NCBI RefSeq assembly: GCF_003626575.1
Contig: NZ_RBDY01000014.1
Span: forward strand, 62,001-126,000
From: Streptomyces radicis
GTDB lineage: Bacteria > Actinomycetota > Actinomycetes > Streptomycetales > Streptomycetaceae
Reading direction: 5' to 3'
DNA: 64,000 nt
Shown: positions 24,843 through 33,992 of the stretch, one piece after another
How positions within the stretch are numbered: the first letter of the stretch is position 1
How the letters are laid out: each line of letters opens with the position of its first letter
Program-made: the position numbers and the translations under genes
The notes under the pieces: generated by a model
The model's input: only the letters and a program-made list of their open reading frames with translations
Told to the model about the DNA's origin: nothing
Databases searched by the model: none

Positions 24843-26282
24843 TTACGCCGGGGGGCCGTCCCACACATAGGTGCCGACGGCGCCCGCGGGGAGGGCCGTG
24901 GACAGGGAGCGGCCCGACTCCGTGATCGAGAACCGCTGTTCGGACCCGGACGCGTTCACGACATAGGCGACGCGCTGGCCGTCCGGGTTCTCGAACACGA
25001 CGTTCTGCACGCCGCCGGGGCCCTGGCTGGTGGAGCCGATGCGGACCGCGCCGGGGTCGACGAATGTCGACAGGTGGCCGAGCACGTAGTACTCCGCGCC
25101 CCGGGTGACCCGCGTGCCGTCGATCTCGACCACGCCGTTGCAGCGGTTGTCGCAGTGGCCCTGGTGGGGGCCGCCGTTCGCGTCGAGGGCGAGGTTCCAG
25201 GTGATCACGGTCTCGCCGCCGTTGCGCATGTTGCGGACCACCAGGTTCTCGGCCTGCCAGCGCAGGCTGTCGCTGAACGTCTGGGCCGGGGTGGCGCTGT
25301 CCGTGCCCGAGCACTCGGTGAAGAAGACCCGCGCGCCCGTCTCGGCGATCAGGGACTGGGACTCGGGCTGGCCCCCGTAGCAGTGGAACGCCGCCCCGAT
25401 CACGCGGTCGATGTCCCCGGTGGCGGCCAGGACGTCGAGGGGGTACTGCGGGGTGTCCCAATTGTGGTCGTACGCCAGCAGGTTGGTGGGCAGCCCGGCG
25501 GCGTCCAACGCGCCGTCCAACACCCGTAGGAACGCCGCCTGTTCGGCGGCCGTCATCGACATCGAGGGGTAACTCGTCGCGAACTGCGGCTCGTTCTGCA
25601 CCGTGAGATCGGTCAGCTCGATGCCCTCGGCGCCGTACTCCTGGATCGCGCGCACCAGGTGGCCCGCGTAGGTCTGGTAGTGCTCGGGGCGCAGACTGCC
25701 GCCGTTGAGCGAGTCGTTGGTCTTCATCCACGCGGGCGGCGACCATGGGCTGCCCATCAATCGCAGGTCGGGGTTGAGGCCGGTGGCCTGCCGGAGCAGC
25801 GGGATGATCTGCTGCCGGTCGCGGTCGATCGAGAACTGCCCTGGGGTGTCCTCGAAGGTGTAGAACGGGCCCGAGTTGAAGTCCGTGCTGCCCAACGGCT
25901 GCCGCAGATAGCTCAGTCCGATGCCGTCGCCCCCGTCGGAGAACAGCGACGTCATGAGCGAGTCCCGTTCGCCCTGGGGCAGTTGGTCGATGAGGCTGGC
26001 CGACGCCTCGGTGATCGAGGCGCCCGCTCCGGTGAACGGCTGGTGGCGCACGCGGGAGTCCACGCTGATGTCGACGGCCTCGGGGGCGCCGGTGAACGAC
26101 GCCTCGCCCTGCCGGGCCAGGCGCGTTCCGCCGTCGGACGTGGTCAGCCAGACGTCCGCGGTGCTGTCGGCGGCGCGCGCGGGCTCGGCGAGGCCCGCCG
26201 CGGCGAGCGTCAGACCGGCGGCGAGCACGGCGAGGCGCCGAGCGCGGACACGGGCGCGGGTGCGGGTGCGGGTGCGGGTCAT
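24843..26282 (-). CDS. Secreted GH30 glycosidase (glucosylceramidase/beta-1,6-glucanase type)
   Basis: 479 residues. Signal peptide with twin-Arg-like, hexamer-repeat-coded N-terminus (MTRTRTRTRARVRARR), cleavage near EPARA. GH30 motifs: GAGASITEASASL, MGSPWSPPAWMKTN, acid/base Glu in LTVQNEPQF, nucleophile Glu in VFFTECSGTD, then a beta-sandwich typical of the family. It would hydrolyse beta-glucosidic or related links outside the cell; exact specificity cannot be read off. It lies 115 bases downstream of the GH3 gene with a hairpin in between. Confidence 0.9.
   Translation of the reverse strand: MTRTRTRTRARVRARRLAVLAAGLTLAAAGLAEPARAADSTADVWLTTSDGGTRLARQGEASFTGAPEAVDISVDSRVRHQPFTGAGASITEASASLIDQLPQGERDSLMTSLFSDGGDGIGLSYLRQPLGSTDFNSGPFYTFEDTPGQFSIDRDRQQIIPLLRQATGLNPDLRLMGSPWSPPAWMKTNDSLNGGSLRPEHYQTYAGHLVRAIQEYGAEGIELTDLTVQNEPQFATSYPSMSMTAAEQAAFLRVLDGALDAAGLPTNLLAYDHNWDTPQYPLDVLAATGDIDRVIGAAFHCYGGQPESQSLIAETGARVFFTECSGTDSATPAQTFSDSLRWQAENLVVRNMRNGGETVITWNLALDANGGPHQGHCDNRCNGVVEIDGTRVTRGAEYYVLGHLSTFVDPGAVRIGSTSQGPGGVQNVVFENPDGQRVAYVVNASGSEQRFSITESGRSLSTALPAGAVGTYVWDGPPA
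26245..26280. repeat. Hexamer tandem repeat in the GH30 start region
   Basis: GTGCGG-like hexamers repeated about five times (forward strand), giving the TRTRTRTRARVRARR start of the signal peptide. Slippage here would change the positive charge of the N-region without breaking the frame. Confidence 0.7.
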
Positions 26283-26347
26283 GGGGGCGGCTCCTTCTTC
26301 ACTGTGGGGGTCCCCGTGCGGGGATGTGGGGGACGGGAGGCGAAGCG

Positions 26348-26391
26348 CCCGGGCGGCCGCCCCCGGTGGGGCGGGGACGGCCGCCCCCGGG
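26348..26391 (-). terminator. GC-rich hairpin after the GH3 gene
   Basis: CCCGGGCGGCCG pairs with CGGCCGCCCCCGGG (with a small bulge) around an 18-base loop, 7 bases after the GH3 stop. It may end most transcripts before GH30. Confidence 0.55.
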
Positions 26392-26397
26392 AAAGGG

Positions 26398-28905
26398 CTA
26401 CACCTCCACGTCGGTGACCAGGCGCAGATCGCGGCTCGAGCGCCCGATGTGCAGGCGGTAGCGCCCGCGCGGCGTGCGCCAGGCCGCCGCGTCCGGGTCC
26501 CAGACGCGGAACGCCTGGCCCGGCACGGTCACGGTGACCGAGGCCGACTCGCCCGCGGCGACGCGCGCGCCCGCGAACCCGGCGAACGTCAGCACCGGGC
26601 GTTCGGGCCCCTCGTCGGGTGACTCGACATAGACCTGCACGACCTCGCGGCCCTCGCGGGGCCCGGTGTTGGCGATCCTGACGGTCAGCCGCAGGTCGTC
26701 GCCCGCGGCCGGGTGGCCCGCGGCGGCGGCGACCGAGTCGTAGCGCCACGTCGTCCAGCCGAGGCCGTGGCCGAACGGGAACGCCGGGGTCAGCCCGGCG
26801 CGGTCCCAGCCGCGGTGGCCGATGTCCAGGCCCTCGGCGTAGGCGACGACGCCGTCGACCGGGCGGGCGTGCGGCACGGGGACGTCGTCGGCGCGGGCGG
26901 GCAGGGTGCAGGGCAGGCGGCCCGCGGGCTCGGCGCGGCCGAGCAGCACGTCGGCGAGCGCGTGGCCCGCCTCCTGGCCCGGCAGCCACGCCCACAGCAG
27001 GGTGGGCACCTCGTCCTCGGTCCAGGGCAGCACGACGGGGGCGCCCGCGTTGACCACCACGACCGTGCGGGGGTTGGCCGCGGCGACGCGGGTGACGAGC
27101 TCCACCTGGTGGCCCGGCAGGTCGAGCGATGTGCGGTCCCAACCCTCGGACTCCACCTCCTCGTTGGTGCCGATGACCACCACGGCGACATCGGCGCGCC
27201 GCGCCTCGGCGACCGCCTCGGCGATCTCGTCCTCCACGGCGGGCCCCGGCGGCCGGTGGCGCAGATGCAGGGTGATGAGGCGCCCATAGCCCTCGGCGTC
27301 CACGACGGCCAGGTCGAACTCCAGTGGGACGCACCGCGGTTGGTCGCCGACGGTCACCTCGACATGGGTGCCGGGCGGGTGGTGGTGGGTGGAGTCGAGG
27401 ACGACCTCGACGCCGCGGTCCTCGTCGCCCGACGCCACGACGTCGCCGTCGAGGCGCGCGGTGAAGCGGCCGACCGCGCCGATCTCGAGGTCGTGCACAC
27501 CCGGCTCGCTCAGCGTCAACTCCCCGCGCAGCACCACCCGTTGGGTCTCATCGGGGTAGTCGTGGAAGCCACCCCAGTCGCCCGTGCGGCGCGTGACGCC
27601 GCCGACGCGCACGCCGTTCGCGTCGAGGAAGTCGGCCGTGATGCCCTCGCCCAGCAGCTCGGGGTCGGCGAACGGCGCGTGCGCGCGGTCGTCGCCGCCG
27701 CGCAGCACCGTCAACGCCACGCCCGCGGGCAGCGCGTTCCGCAGCCCCTCTTCGAAGCCCACGGTGCGCACCGCGGGGACGAACGCGCTGCCGCCGCCCT
27801 GGTAGTACGGCGCGACCGCGTTGGGCCCGATGAGCGCCACCCGGTGCAACGCGCCCGCGTCGAGCGGGAGAAGCCCGTCGCGGTCGCGCAGCAGCACGGT
27901 CGAACGCGTCGCCACCTCGCGGAGCAGCGCGAACTCCTCCTCGGTGGGCCCGGCGGGGGGCGCGGGGCGCTCCAGCGGGGCGCCGGGCTCTGACAGCCGT
28001 CCGACGTGGCGGGCCAGGCGCAGCAGCCGCAGCACCTTGTCGTCCACGACGGACTCGGGCACCTCGCCCGCGTGCACCGCCTCGACCAGGGCGTCGCCCC
28101 AGGGCCCTTCGGGCCCCGGCATCACCAGGTCGAGGCCGCCCATCGCCGAGGCCACGGTCGTGCGGGTCGCGGCCCAGTCGCTGACGACGGGGCCGCTGAA
28201 GTGCCACTCGCCCTTGAGCACCCCGCGCAGCAGCCCCAGGTGCTCGGTCATGGGCGCGACCTCGGAGCCGTCGTCCACCCCCGAGTAGGCGGCCATCACG
28301 GTCCACGCGTCGGCGTCGGCGATGAGCGCCTCGAACGGCGCCAGATACACCTCGCGCAGCGTCCGCTCGGCCAACTCGACGCGGTAGCGCGTGCGATCGG
28401 TCTCGGAGTCGTTGGCCACGTAGTGCTTGGGGCATCCGGCGACGCCGTTGCGCTGGAGCCCGCGCACCAGGCCGCCCGCGATGGCCCCGGTGAGCAGCGG
28501 GTCCTCGGCGACATACTCGAAGTGCCGCCCGGCCACGGGGGTGCGCTGGAGGTTGACGGCGGGGGCGAGCAGCACGTCGACGCGCTTGCGGCGGGCCTCG
28601 GCGGCGAACAACGCGCCGAGCCGCTCGGCCAGTTCGACGTCCCACGCGGCGCCGACCGCGCTGGGCGCGGGGGCGAGCAGCCCGGTCGCGCCGGGGATCT
28701 CGCCCGTGCCGCGCACGCCCTGGGGGCCGTCGGACATCACCACGGGGTGCAGGCCGAGGCGTGGCTCGTCCGGCAGGGCCCACAGCGTCGCCCCGGTCAG
28801 CAGCCGCACCTTGGCCGCGACGTCGAGGCCGCGCACCCGGCGCGCCAGCTCGGCGTCGTCAGGGGCGGCCGCCGAAGCGGCGGCCGGGGTGGAAAGCGAG
28901 GTCAT
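26398..28905 (-). CDS. GH3 beta-glucosidase with PA14 insertion
   Basis: 835 residues, no signal peptide, so intracellular. GH3 N-domain motifs MSDGPQGVRG, KHYVANDSETDR and the catalytic Asp in VVSDWAATR; GH3 C-domain around GTNEEVESEGWDRTSLDLP; PA14-like domain about residues 390-530; C-terminal Fn3-like domain with NTGPREGREVVQVYV. It hydrolyses short beta-glucosides. A divergent TetR gene and an operator-like dyad lie directly upstream, so it is probably controlled by that regulator. No CebR box is present. Confidence 0.94.
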   Translation of the reverse strand: MTSLSTPAAASAAAPDDAELARRVRGLDVAAKVRLLTGATLWALPDEPRLGLHPVVMSDGPQGVRGTGEIPGATGLLAPAPSAVGAAWDVELAERLGALFAAEARRKRVDVLLAPAVNLQRTPVAGRHFEYVAEDPLLTGAIAGGLVRGLQRNGVAGCPKHYVANDSETDRTRYRVELAERTLREVYLAPFEALIADADAWTVMAAYSGVDDGSEVAPMTEHLGLLRGVLKGEWHFSGPVVSDWAATRTTVASAMGGLDLVMPGPEGPWGDALVEAVHAGEVPESVVDDKVLRLLRLARHVGRLSEPGAPLERPAPPAGPTEEEFALLREVATRSTVLLRDRDGLLPLDAGALHRVALIGPNAVAPYYQGGGSAFVPAVRTVGFEEGLRNALPAGVALTVLRGGDDRAHAPFADPELLGEGITADFLDANGVRVGGVTRRTGDWGGFHDYPDETQRVVLRGELTLSEPGVHDLEIGAVGRFTARLDGDVVASGDEDRGVEVVLDSTHHHPPGTHVEVTVGDQPRCVPLEFDLAVVDAEGYGRLITLHLRHRPPGPAVEDEIAEAVAEARRADVAVVVIGTNEEVESEGWDRTSLDLPGHQVELVTRVAAANPRTVVVVNAGAPVVLPWTEDEVPTLLWAWLPGQEAGHALADVLLGRAEPAGRLPCTLPARADDVPVPHARPVDGVVAYAEGLDIGHRGWDRAGLTPAFPFGHGLGWTTWRYDSVAAAAGHPAAGDDLRLTVRIANTGPREGREVVQVYVESPDEGPERPVLTFAGFAGARVAAGESASVTVTVPGQAFRVWDPDAAAWRTPRGRYRLHIGRSSRDLRLVTDVEV

Positions 28906-28972
28906 GGGCGGTCCTGTCCTTGTGCGAATGGGGTTGGTCGAATGGTTGCCACAGGACTCGATGAAAGCAGAC

Positions 28973-28991
28973 CTACCAAGTGCTTAGTAAG
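28973..28991. promoter_or_regulatory. Operator-like dyad between GH3 and TetR genes
   Basis: The core ACCAAGTGCTTAGT (28975-28988) is an imperfect palindrome with five of seven base pairs matched, in the 170-base region between the divergent starts. Position and form suit the adjacent TetR protein. Confidence 0.55.
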
Positions 28992-29076
28992 GTGCATCCG
29001 GTTCCGGAACCGATCCGGCACCCCGACGGACACGTCGACGACGACGTGTGCTCCGAGCAGGGAAAGCGGGACTCGT

Positions 29077-29751
29077 ATGCCTCCTTCGCACACACCGAGG
29101 AGCTCGACCGAGGACAGCAAGGGCGGTGCCGCCCGGGGCGGCAAGGGCGGTGCCCGGGGCGCGCGGGGCAACCGGGAGCACAGACGCGACGAGATCCTCC
29201 GCATCGCCATGGAGACCTTCGCGACGCGCGGCTACCACAACGCCTCGCTCGCCGAGATCGCAGAGCGCGCGGGCCTGACCCAGGCGGGCGTGCTGCACCA
29301 CTTCCGCTCGAAGGCCGGGCTGCTGACGGGCGTTCTCGACCTGCGGGACCAGTCGGACATCGGCACGCTGGGCGAGGAGCGGCCACGCGGTCTCGCGTTC
29401 CTGCGGCACCTGGTGGAGACCGCGGCGCGCAACGCGGAGCGCGAGGGCATCGTGCGGCTCTACGCCGTTCTCTCCGCGGAGAGCGTGACGGAGGGCCATC
29501 CGGCGCAGGACTACTTCAGGACACGGTACGAGGGGCTGCGCGGGCTGCTCGTCGAGGCGCTCACCGAGGCCGGTGAGCTGGGCGAGATCGACGAGGGCAT
29601 CGATCCGGTGGCGGCGGCGAGCGCCGTGATCGCGGTGATGGACGGCCTCCAGGTGCAGTGGCTGCTCGCGCCCGAGGCCGTGGACATGGCGGCGGTGACG
29701 GAGTTGGCGATCACCGCGCTGCTCGGCCGACCGCTGCCCGAGGCGGACTGA
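29077..29751 (+). CDS. TetR-family regulator divergent from GH3
   Basis: 224 residues from the ATG at 29077. A Gly/Arg/Lys-rich tail of ~35 residues precedes the HTH EILRIAMETFATRGYHNASLAEIAERAG and LTQAGVLHHFRSK. The ligand domain is helical, with a C-terminal WLLAPEAVDM segment common in the TetR_C_6-like group. It probably represses the divergent GH3 gene and itself through the dyad at 28973-28991. The inducer is presumably a glycoside. Confidence 0.85.
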   Translation: MPPSHTPRSSTEDSKGGAARGGKGGARGARGNREHRRDEILRIAMETFATRGYHNASLAEIAERAGLTQAGVLHHFRSKAGLLTGVLDLRDQSDIGTLGEERPRGLAFLRHLVETAARNAEREGIVRLYAVLSAESVTEGHPAQDYFRTRYEGLRGLLVEALTEAGELGEIDEGIDPVAAASAVIAVMDGLQVQWLLAPEAVDMAAVTELAITALLGRPLPEAD

Positions 29752-29997
29752 GAACGTCGCTTTTCGGACACTTCGGCCGCGCACTTTGTCCGCGTGGTGG
29801 ATGAAGTTCGCGCTTCTCGTTTCAAAGGGGTTTCCACTGAGGGAGAAAGTCGTTACCGTCCCTGTTGTGTACCGGTCACTCCCCGACCGCGTGGTCCGAC
29901 CCCTCCTCTGACGGCCGCGCGGTTCCTTCGGCGCGGCGGCGCGCGCCCATCGAGAGAGCTCAACCCCCCACCCCGTGCGCTCAACCGGAGGATGCGC

Positions 29998-32418
29998 GTG
30001 CACCGGAAACTTCACAAGGCCACCGCCGCGCTCGCGGGCTCGCTGCTCGCGGCGACCGGCGTCCTGGCCTTCGACACCGCGACCACGTCGGCCCAGGAGC
30101 CGCCGCCCGACGTGGTCCAGGCGCAGTTCCAGCAGGTGACGCTCGCCAAGGGCGAAGCCGAGACGGGCGAGCCCATGACGCTCGCCGTGCTCCCCGACCG
30201 CTCCGTGCTGCACACCTCGCGCGACGGCACGCTGCGCCGCACCGACGCCAACGGCAGCACCAGCGTCGCGGGCCAACTCCCCGTCTACAGCCACGACGAG
30301 GAGGGGCTCCAAGGCATAGGCGTCGACCCGGACTTCGAGAGCAATCGTTTCATCTATCTCTACTACGCGCCCCCGTTGGACACCCCCGGCGGCGACGCGC
30401 CCGCCGAGGGCTCGGCCGCCGACTTCGCGCCGTTCGACGGCGTCAACCGGCTGTCCCGCTTCACGCTGAACGACGACAACACCCTGAACCTCGGCAGCGA
30501 GACGGAGATCCTCGACGTCGCCGCGAGCAGGGGCCAGTGCTGCCACGTCGGCGGCGACATCGACTTCGACGCCGAGGGCAACCTCTACCTGTCCACCGGC
30601 GACGACACCAACCCGTTCGCCTCGGACGGCTTCACCCCGATCGACGAACGCGCCGACCGCAACCCCGCGTTCGACGCGCAGCGCTCCTCGGGCAACACGA
30701 ACGACCTGCGCGGCAAGGTGCTGCGGATCCATGTCGAGGACGACGGCGGCTACACGATCCCCGCGGGGAACCTCTTCGCCCCCGGCACCGAGGGCACCCG
30801 CCCCGAGATCTACGCCATGGGCTTCCGCAACCCGTTCAGGATGAGCGTCGACAAGGCGACCGGCACCGTCTACGTGGGCGACTACGGCCCCGACTCCGGC
30901 ACGTCGTCCCCGACGCGGGGCCCGGCCGGGCAGGTCGAGTTCAACAGGATCACCGAGCCGGGGAACTTCGGCTGGCCCTACTGCACCGGCGACCAGGACG
31001 CCTACGTCGACTACGACTTCGGCAGCGGCGCCTCGGGCGGCACGTTCAACTGCTCGGCCCCGGTGAACACTTCGCCGAACAACACGGGACTGACCGAGCT
31101 GCCTCCCGCGCAGCCCGCGTGGATCCCCTACGACGGCGGATCCGTCCCCGAGTTCGGCAACGGCTCCGAGTCCCCGATGGCGGGCCCTGTCTACAACTTC
31201 GACCCCGACCTCCAGTCGTCGGTCAAGTTCCCGCAGGAGTACGACGGGCACTTCTTCGCCACGGAGTTCGGCCGCCGCTGGATACGCGATATCGCCCCCG
31301 ACGGCACGATCAACGAGTTCCCGTGGTCCGGCACCCAGGTGATGGACAGCGCCTTCGGCCCCGACGGCGCTCTGTATGTCCTGGACTACGGCACCGGCTG
31401 GTTCACCGGCGACGAGAACAGCGCCCTCTACCGGATCGAGGCCGTCAGCGAGGGCGGGCTCGCCCCCATCGCGCAGGCGTCGGGCGACCCCACCTCGGGA
31501 GCCGCGCCGCTCGACGTCCGGTTCTCGTCCGAGGGATCCACCGACCCCGACGGCGAAACCCTCTCCTACGCCTGGGACTTCGGCGACGGCGCGACCTCGA
31601 CCGAGCCGAACCCGAGCCACACCTACACCGAGAACGGCGACTACACCGCCGAGTTGACCGTGACGGACGCGGGCGGCCTCACCGCATCCGCCTCGGTCCC
31701 GATCACCGTGGGCAACACCGCGCCCACCGTCGAGCTGCACCTGCCCGAGGACGGCCAACTCGTCGACTTCGGCGACGCGGTGCCCTTCGAGATCACCGTG
31801 ACCGACCCCGAGGACGGCGAGATCGACTGCGCGGACGTCACCCTGACGTTCATCCTCGGCCACGACAGCCACGGCCACGCGCTGACCTCGACCGACGGCT
31901 GCTCCGGCACCCTCCAGACCTTGGAGGACGGCGAGCACGACCCCAACGCCAACATCTACGGGGTGTGGGACGCCGAGTACACCGACAGCGGCGGCCTCAC
32001 CGGGCGCGACCAGCACGTCTCACAGACCAAGACCCGCCAGGCCGAGCACTTCGGCGACATGAGCGGCGTCCAGATCACCGAGTACGCGGGCGCCCACGGC
32101 GGCCGCGCGGTCGGCTTCATCGAGAACGGCGACTGGATCTCCTTCGAACCCTATGTGGTCGACAACGCCACGGAGTTCACCGCGCGGGCGGCATCCGGCG
32201 GCGCGGGCGGCACCATCACGGTCCGCACCGGCGCGCCCGACGGGCCAGCGATCGGCACGGTCGACGTGCCCGCGACCGGCGGCTGGGACCAGTACGTGGA
32301 CGTGAGCACCACGCTTTCCGGGCAGCCGGATGGTACGACCACCCTCTACCTCACCTTCAGCGGTGGGGCGGGCGGCCTCCTGGACATCGACGACTTCACC
32401 TTCACCACAGGGGAGTAG
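29998..32418 (+). CDS. Secreted PQQ-type glucose/sorbosone-dehydrogenase-like protein with PKD and CBM6 domains
   Basis: 806 residues from the GTG at 29998. GGAGG at 29987-29991 directly touches an ATG at 29992 but has proper 6-base spacing to this GTG, so I prefer it. Signal peptide ends near TSAQEPPP. Then a six-bladed beta-propeller (EEGLQGIGVDPDF, LRGKVLRI, YAMGFRNPFRMSVD), a PKD domain (YAWDFGDGATSTEPNPSHTY), and a C-terminal CBM6-like domain (RQAEHFGDM, IENGDWISFEPY). It would oxidise or bind sugars outside the cell. Four bases separate it from the ThuA gene, so they form an operon. Confidence 0.88.
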   Translation: MHRKLHKATAALAGSLLAATGVLAFDTATTSAQEPPPDVVQAQFQQVTLAKGEAETGEPMTLAVLPDRSVLHTSRDGTLRRTDANGSTSVAGQLPVYSHDEEGLQGIGVDPDFESNRFIYLYYAPPLDTPGGDAPAEGSAADFAPFDGVNRLSRFTLNDDNTLNLGSETEILDVAASRGQCCHVGGDIDFDAEGNLYLSTGDDTNPFASDGFTPIDERADRNPAFDAQRSSGNTNDLRGKVLRIHVEDDGGYTIPAGNLFAPGTEGTRPEIYAMGFRNPFRMSVDKATGTVYVGDYGPDSGTSSPTRGPAGQVEFNRITEPGNFGWPYCTGDQDAYVDYDFGSGASGGTFNCSAPVNTSPNNTGLTELPPAQPAWIPYDGGSVPEFGNGSESPMAGPVYNFDPDLQSSVKFPQEYDGHFFATEFGRRWIRDIAPDGTINEFPWSGTQVMDSAFGPDGALYVLDYGTGWFTGDENSALYRIEAVSEGGLAPIAQASGDPTSGAAPLDVRFSSEGSTDPDGETLSYAWDFGDGATSTEPNPSHTYTENGDYTAELTVTDAGGLTASASVPITVGNTAPTVELHLPEDGQLVDFGDAVPFEITVTDPEDGEIDCADVTLTFILGHDSHGHALTSTDGCSGTLQTLEDGEHDPNANIYGVWDAEYTDSGGLTGRDQHVSQTKTRQAEHFGDMSGVQITEYAGAHGGRAVGFIENGDWISFEPYVVDNATEFTARAASGGAGGTITVRTGAPDGPAIGTVDVPATGGWDQYVDVSTTLSGQPDGTTTLYLTFSGGAGGLLDIDDFTFTTGE

Positions 32419-32421
32419 CGC

Positions 32422-33768
32422 ATGACCGACCGGACGAAACGCACACGGCGGCTCGCCTGCTGGGCCGCGCTCGGGCTGCTCGGCACGGCCGTCCTGCCCT
32501 CGGCGACGGCCTCGGCCGACCCGACGGCCGCGCCGGACGACCCGGCCTACGACGTGCTCGTCTTCTCCAAGACGGCGGGCTTCCGGCACGACTCCATCGA
32601 GGAGGGCATCGCGGCGATCACCCAGCTCGGCGCCGAGAACAACTTCACGGTCACCGCCACCGAGGACTCGACGGCGTTCGACGAGGCGAACCTGGCGCAG
32701 TTCGAGGTCGTCGTCTTCCTCTCCACCACGGGCGACGTCCTCGACGACACCCAACAGGCCGCGTTCGAGGGCTACATCCAGGGTGGCGGCGGCTACGTCG
32801 GCGTCCACGCCGCGGCGGACACCGAGTACGACTGGGAGTGGTACAACGGCCTGGCCGGTGCCCTCTTCCAGTCGCACCCGCACATCCAGCCCGCCGACGT
32901 GGTCGTCGAGGACCGGGCGCACGACGCGACCGCCCACCTGGGCGAGACGTGGCAGCGCACCGACGAGTGGTACGACTACCGCACCAACCCCCGCGAGGAC
33001 TCCCACGTCCTGGCCTCGCTCGACGAGTCCAGCTACGAGGGCGGCACCATGAACGGCGACCACCCCATCGCCTGGTGCAAGGAGTACGACGGAGGGCGCG
33101 CGTTCTACACCGGCGGCGGCCACACCGAAGAGTCGTACAGCGAGCCGGAGTTCGTGCGCCACCTGCTCGGCGGCATCCGCTGGGCGGCCGAGGTCACCCA
33201 GGCCGACTGCCGCCCGGAGAGCGGCTACACCTCGCTCTTCGACGGCTCGGGCACCGAGGGCTGGTCGCAGGCCGGGCCCGGCTCGTTCTCGCTCGACGAG
33301 GACGGCAGCCTCACGAGCGTCGGCGGCATGGGCCTGCTGTGGTACGAGACGGCCGAGTTCGCGTCGTACTCCCTCAAGCTCGACTGGCGCATGGCGGGCG
33401 ACGACAACTCCGGGATCTTCGTGGGCTTCCCGCCGTCCGACGACCCCTGGTCGGCCGTCGACAACGGCTACGAGATCCAGATCGACGCCACCGACGCCGA
33501 CGACCGCACCACGGGATCCGTCTACGGCTTCCAGTCCGCCGACATCGAGGCGCGCGACGCCAGCCTCAACCCGCCGGGGGAGTGGAACACTTATGAGATA
33601 CGGGTCGAGGGCGAGCGACTCCAGATCTTCCTCAACGGGACTCTGATCAACGACTTCACCAACGCCGACCCGGCGCGTAGCCTCCAAGGCCACATAGGCA
33701 TCCAGAACCACGGTGACGGCGACACCGTGTCCTTCCGCGACATCCGCATCCAAGAGCTGACCCCCTAG
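32422..33768 (+). CDS. Secreted ThuA-DUF1080 protein
   Basis: 448 residues. Signal peptide ends near ATASADP. Residues ~40-255 are a ThuA (trehalose-utilisation, glutamine-amidotransferase-like) domain with VLVFSKTAGFRHDSIEEGI and the segment GYVGVHAAADTEYDWEWY. Residues ~265-448 are a DUF1080/3-keto-disaccharide-hydrolase-like beta-sandwich (SLFDGSGTEGWSQ, NSGIFVGFP, NTYEIRVEG). Paired in many actinomycetes with the upstream propeller protein; together they probably process oxidised (3-keto) disaccharides outside the cell. Confidence 0.88.
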   Translation: MTDRTKRTRRLACWAALGLLGTAVLPSATASADPTAAPDDPAYDVLVFSKTAGFRHDSIEEGIAAITQLGAENNFTVTATEDSTAFDEANLAQFEVVVFLSTTGDVLDDTQQAAFEGYIQGGGGYVGVHAAADTEYDWEWYNGLAGALFQSHPHIQPADVVVEDRAHDATAHLGETWQRTDEWYDYRTNPREDSHVLASLDESSYEGGTMNGDHPIAWCKEYDGGRAFYTGGGHTEESYSEPEFVRHLLGGIRWAAEVTQADCRPESGYTSLFDGSGTEGWSQAGPGSFSLDEDGSLTSVGGMGLLWYETAEFASYSLKLDWRMAGDDNSGIFVGFPPSDDPWSAVDNGYEIQIDATDADDRTTGSVYGFQSADIEARDASLNPPGEWNTYEIRVEGERLQIFLNGTLINDFTNADPARSLQGHIGIQNHGDGDTVSFRDIRIQELTP

Positions 33769-33906
33769 CCCGCTCCGAGCGCGTTTCCCCAGCACATCCC
33801 CCAGACCCGTCGACGCCGCGAGGGGCGGCGGCGACGGCCCGGCCCGTACAGCCGGGAAACGGCGGCGCGGGTGGTGACGCCGAACCCACCCCGCCGTCGG
33901 CACTCC

Positions 33907-33942
33907 GGTGCCCGGCCGCGTACCCGTACGCGGCCGGGCACC
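33907..33942. terminator. 17-bp perfect hairpin between ThuA gene and the ebo operon
   Basis: GGTGCCCGGCCGCGTAC, 2-base loop CC, and the exact complement. It isolates the ebo operon from upstream transcription. Promoter for the operon should lie in the 50 bases after it; I see no clear boxes. Confidence 0.75.
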
Positions 33943-33992
33943 TCTCCGCACCACCCGCCTTCCGCACCACCCGAGAAAAGGGAGGGCCCCCC

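Noticed and set aside
29865..33596. 1243-residue Arg-rich open frame on the plus strand
   Set aside because: Shifted frame of the dehydrogenase-like and ThuA genes; no motifs, extreme Arg content.
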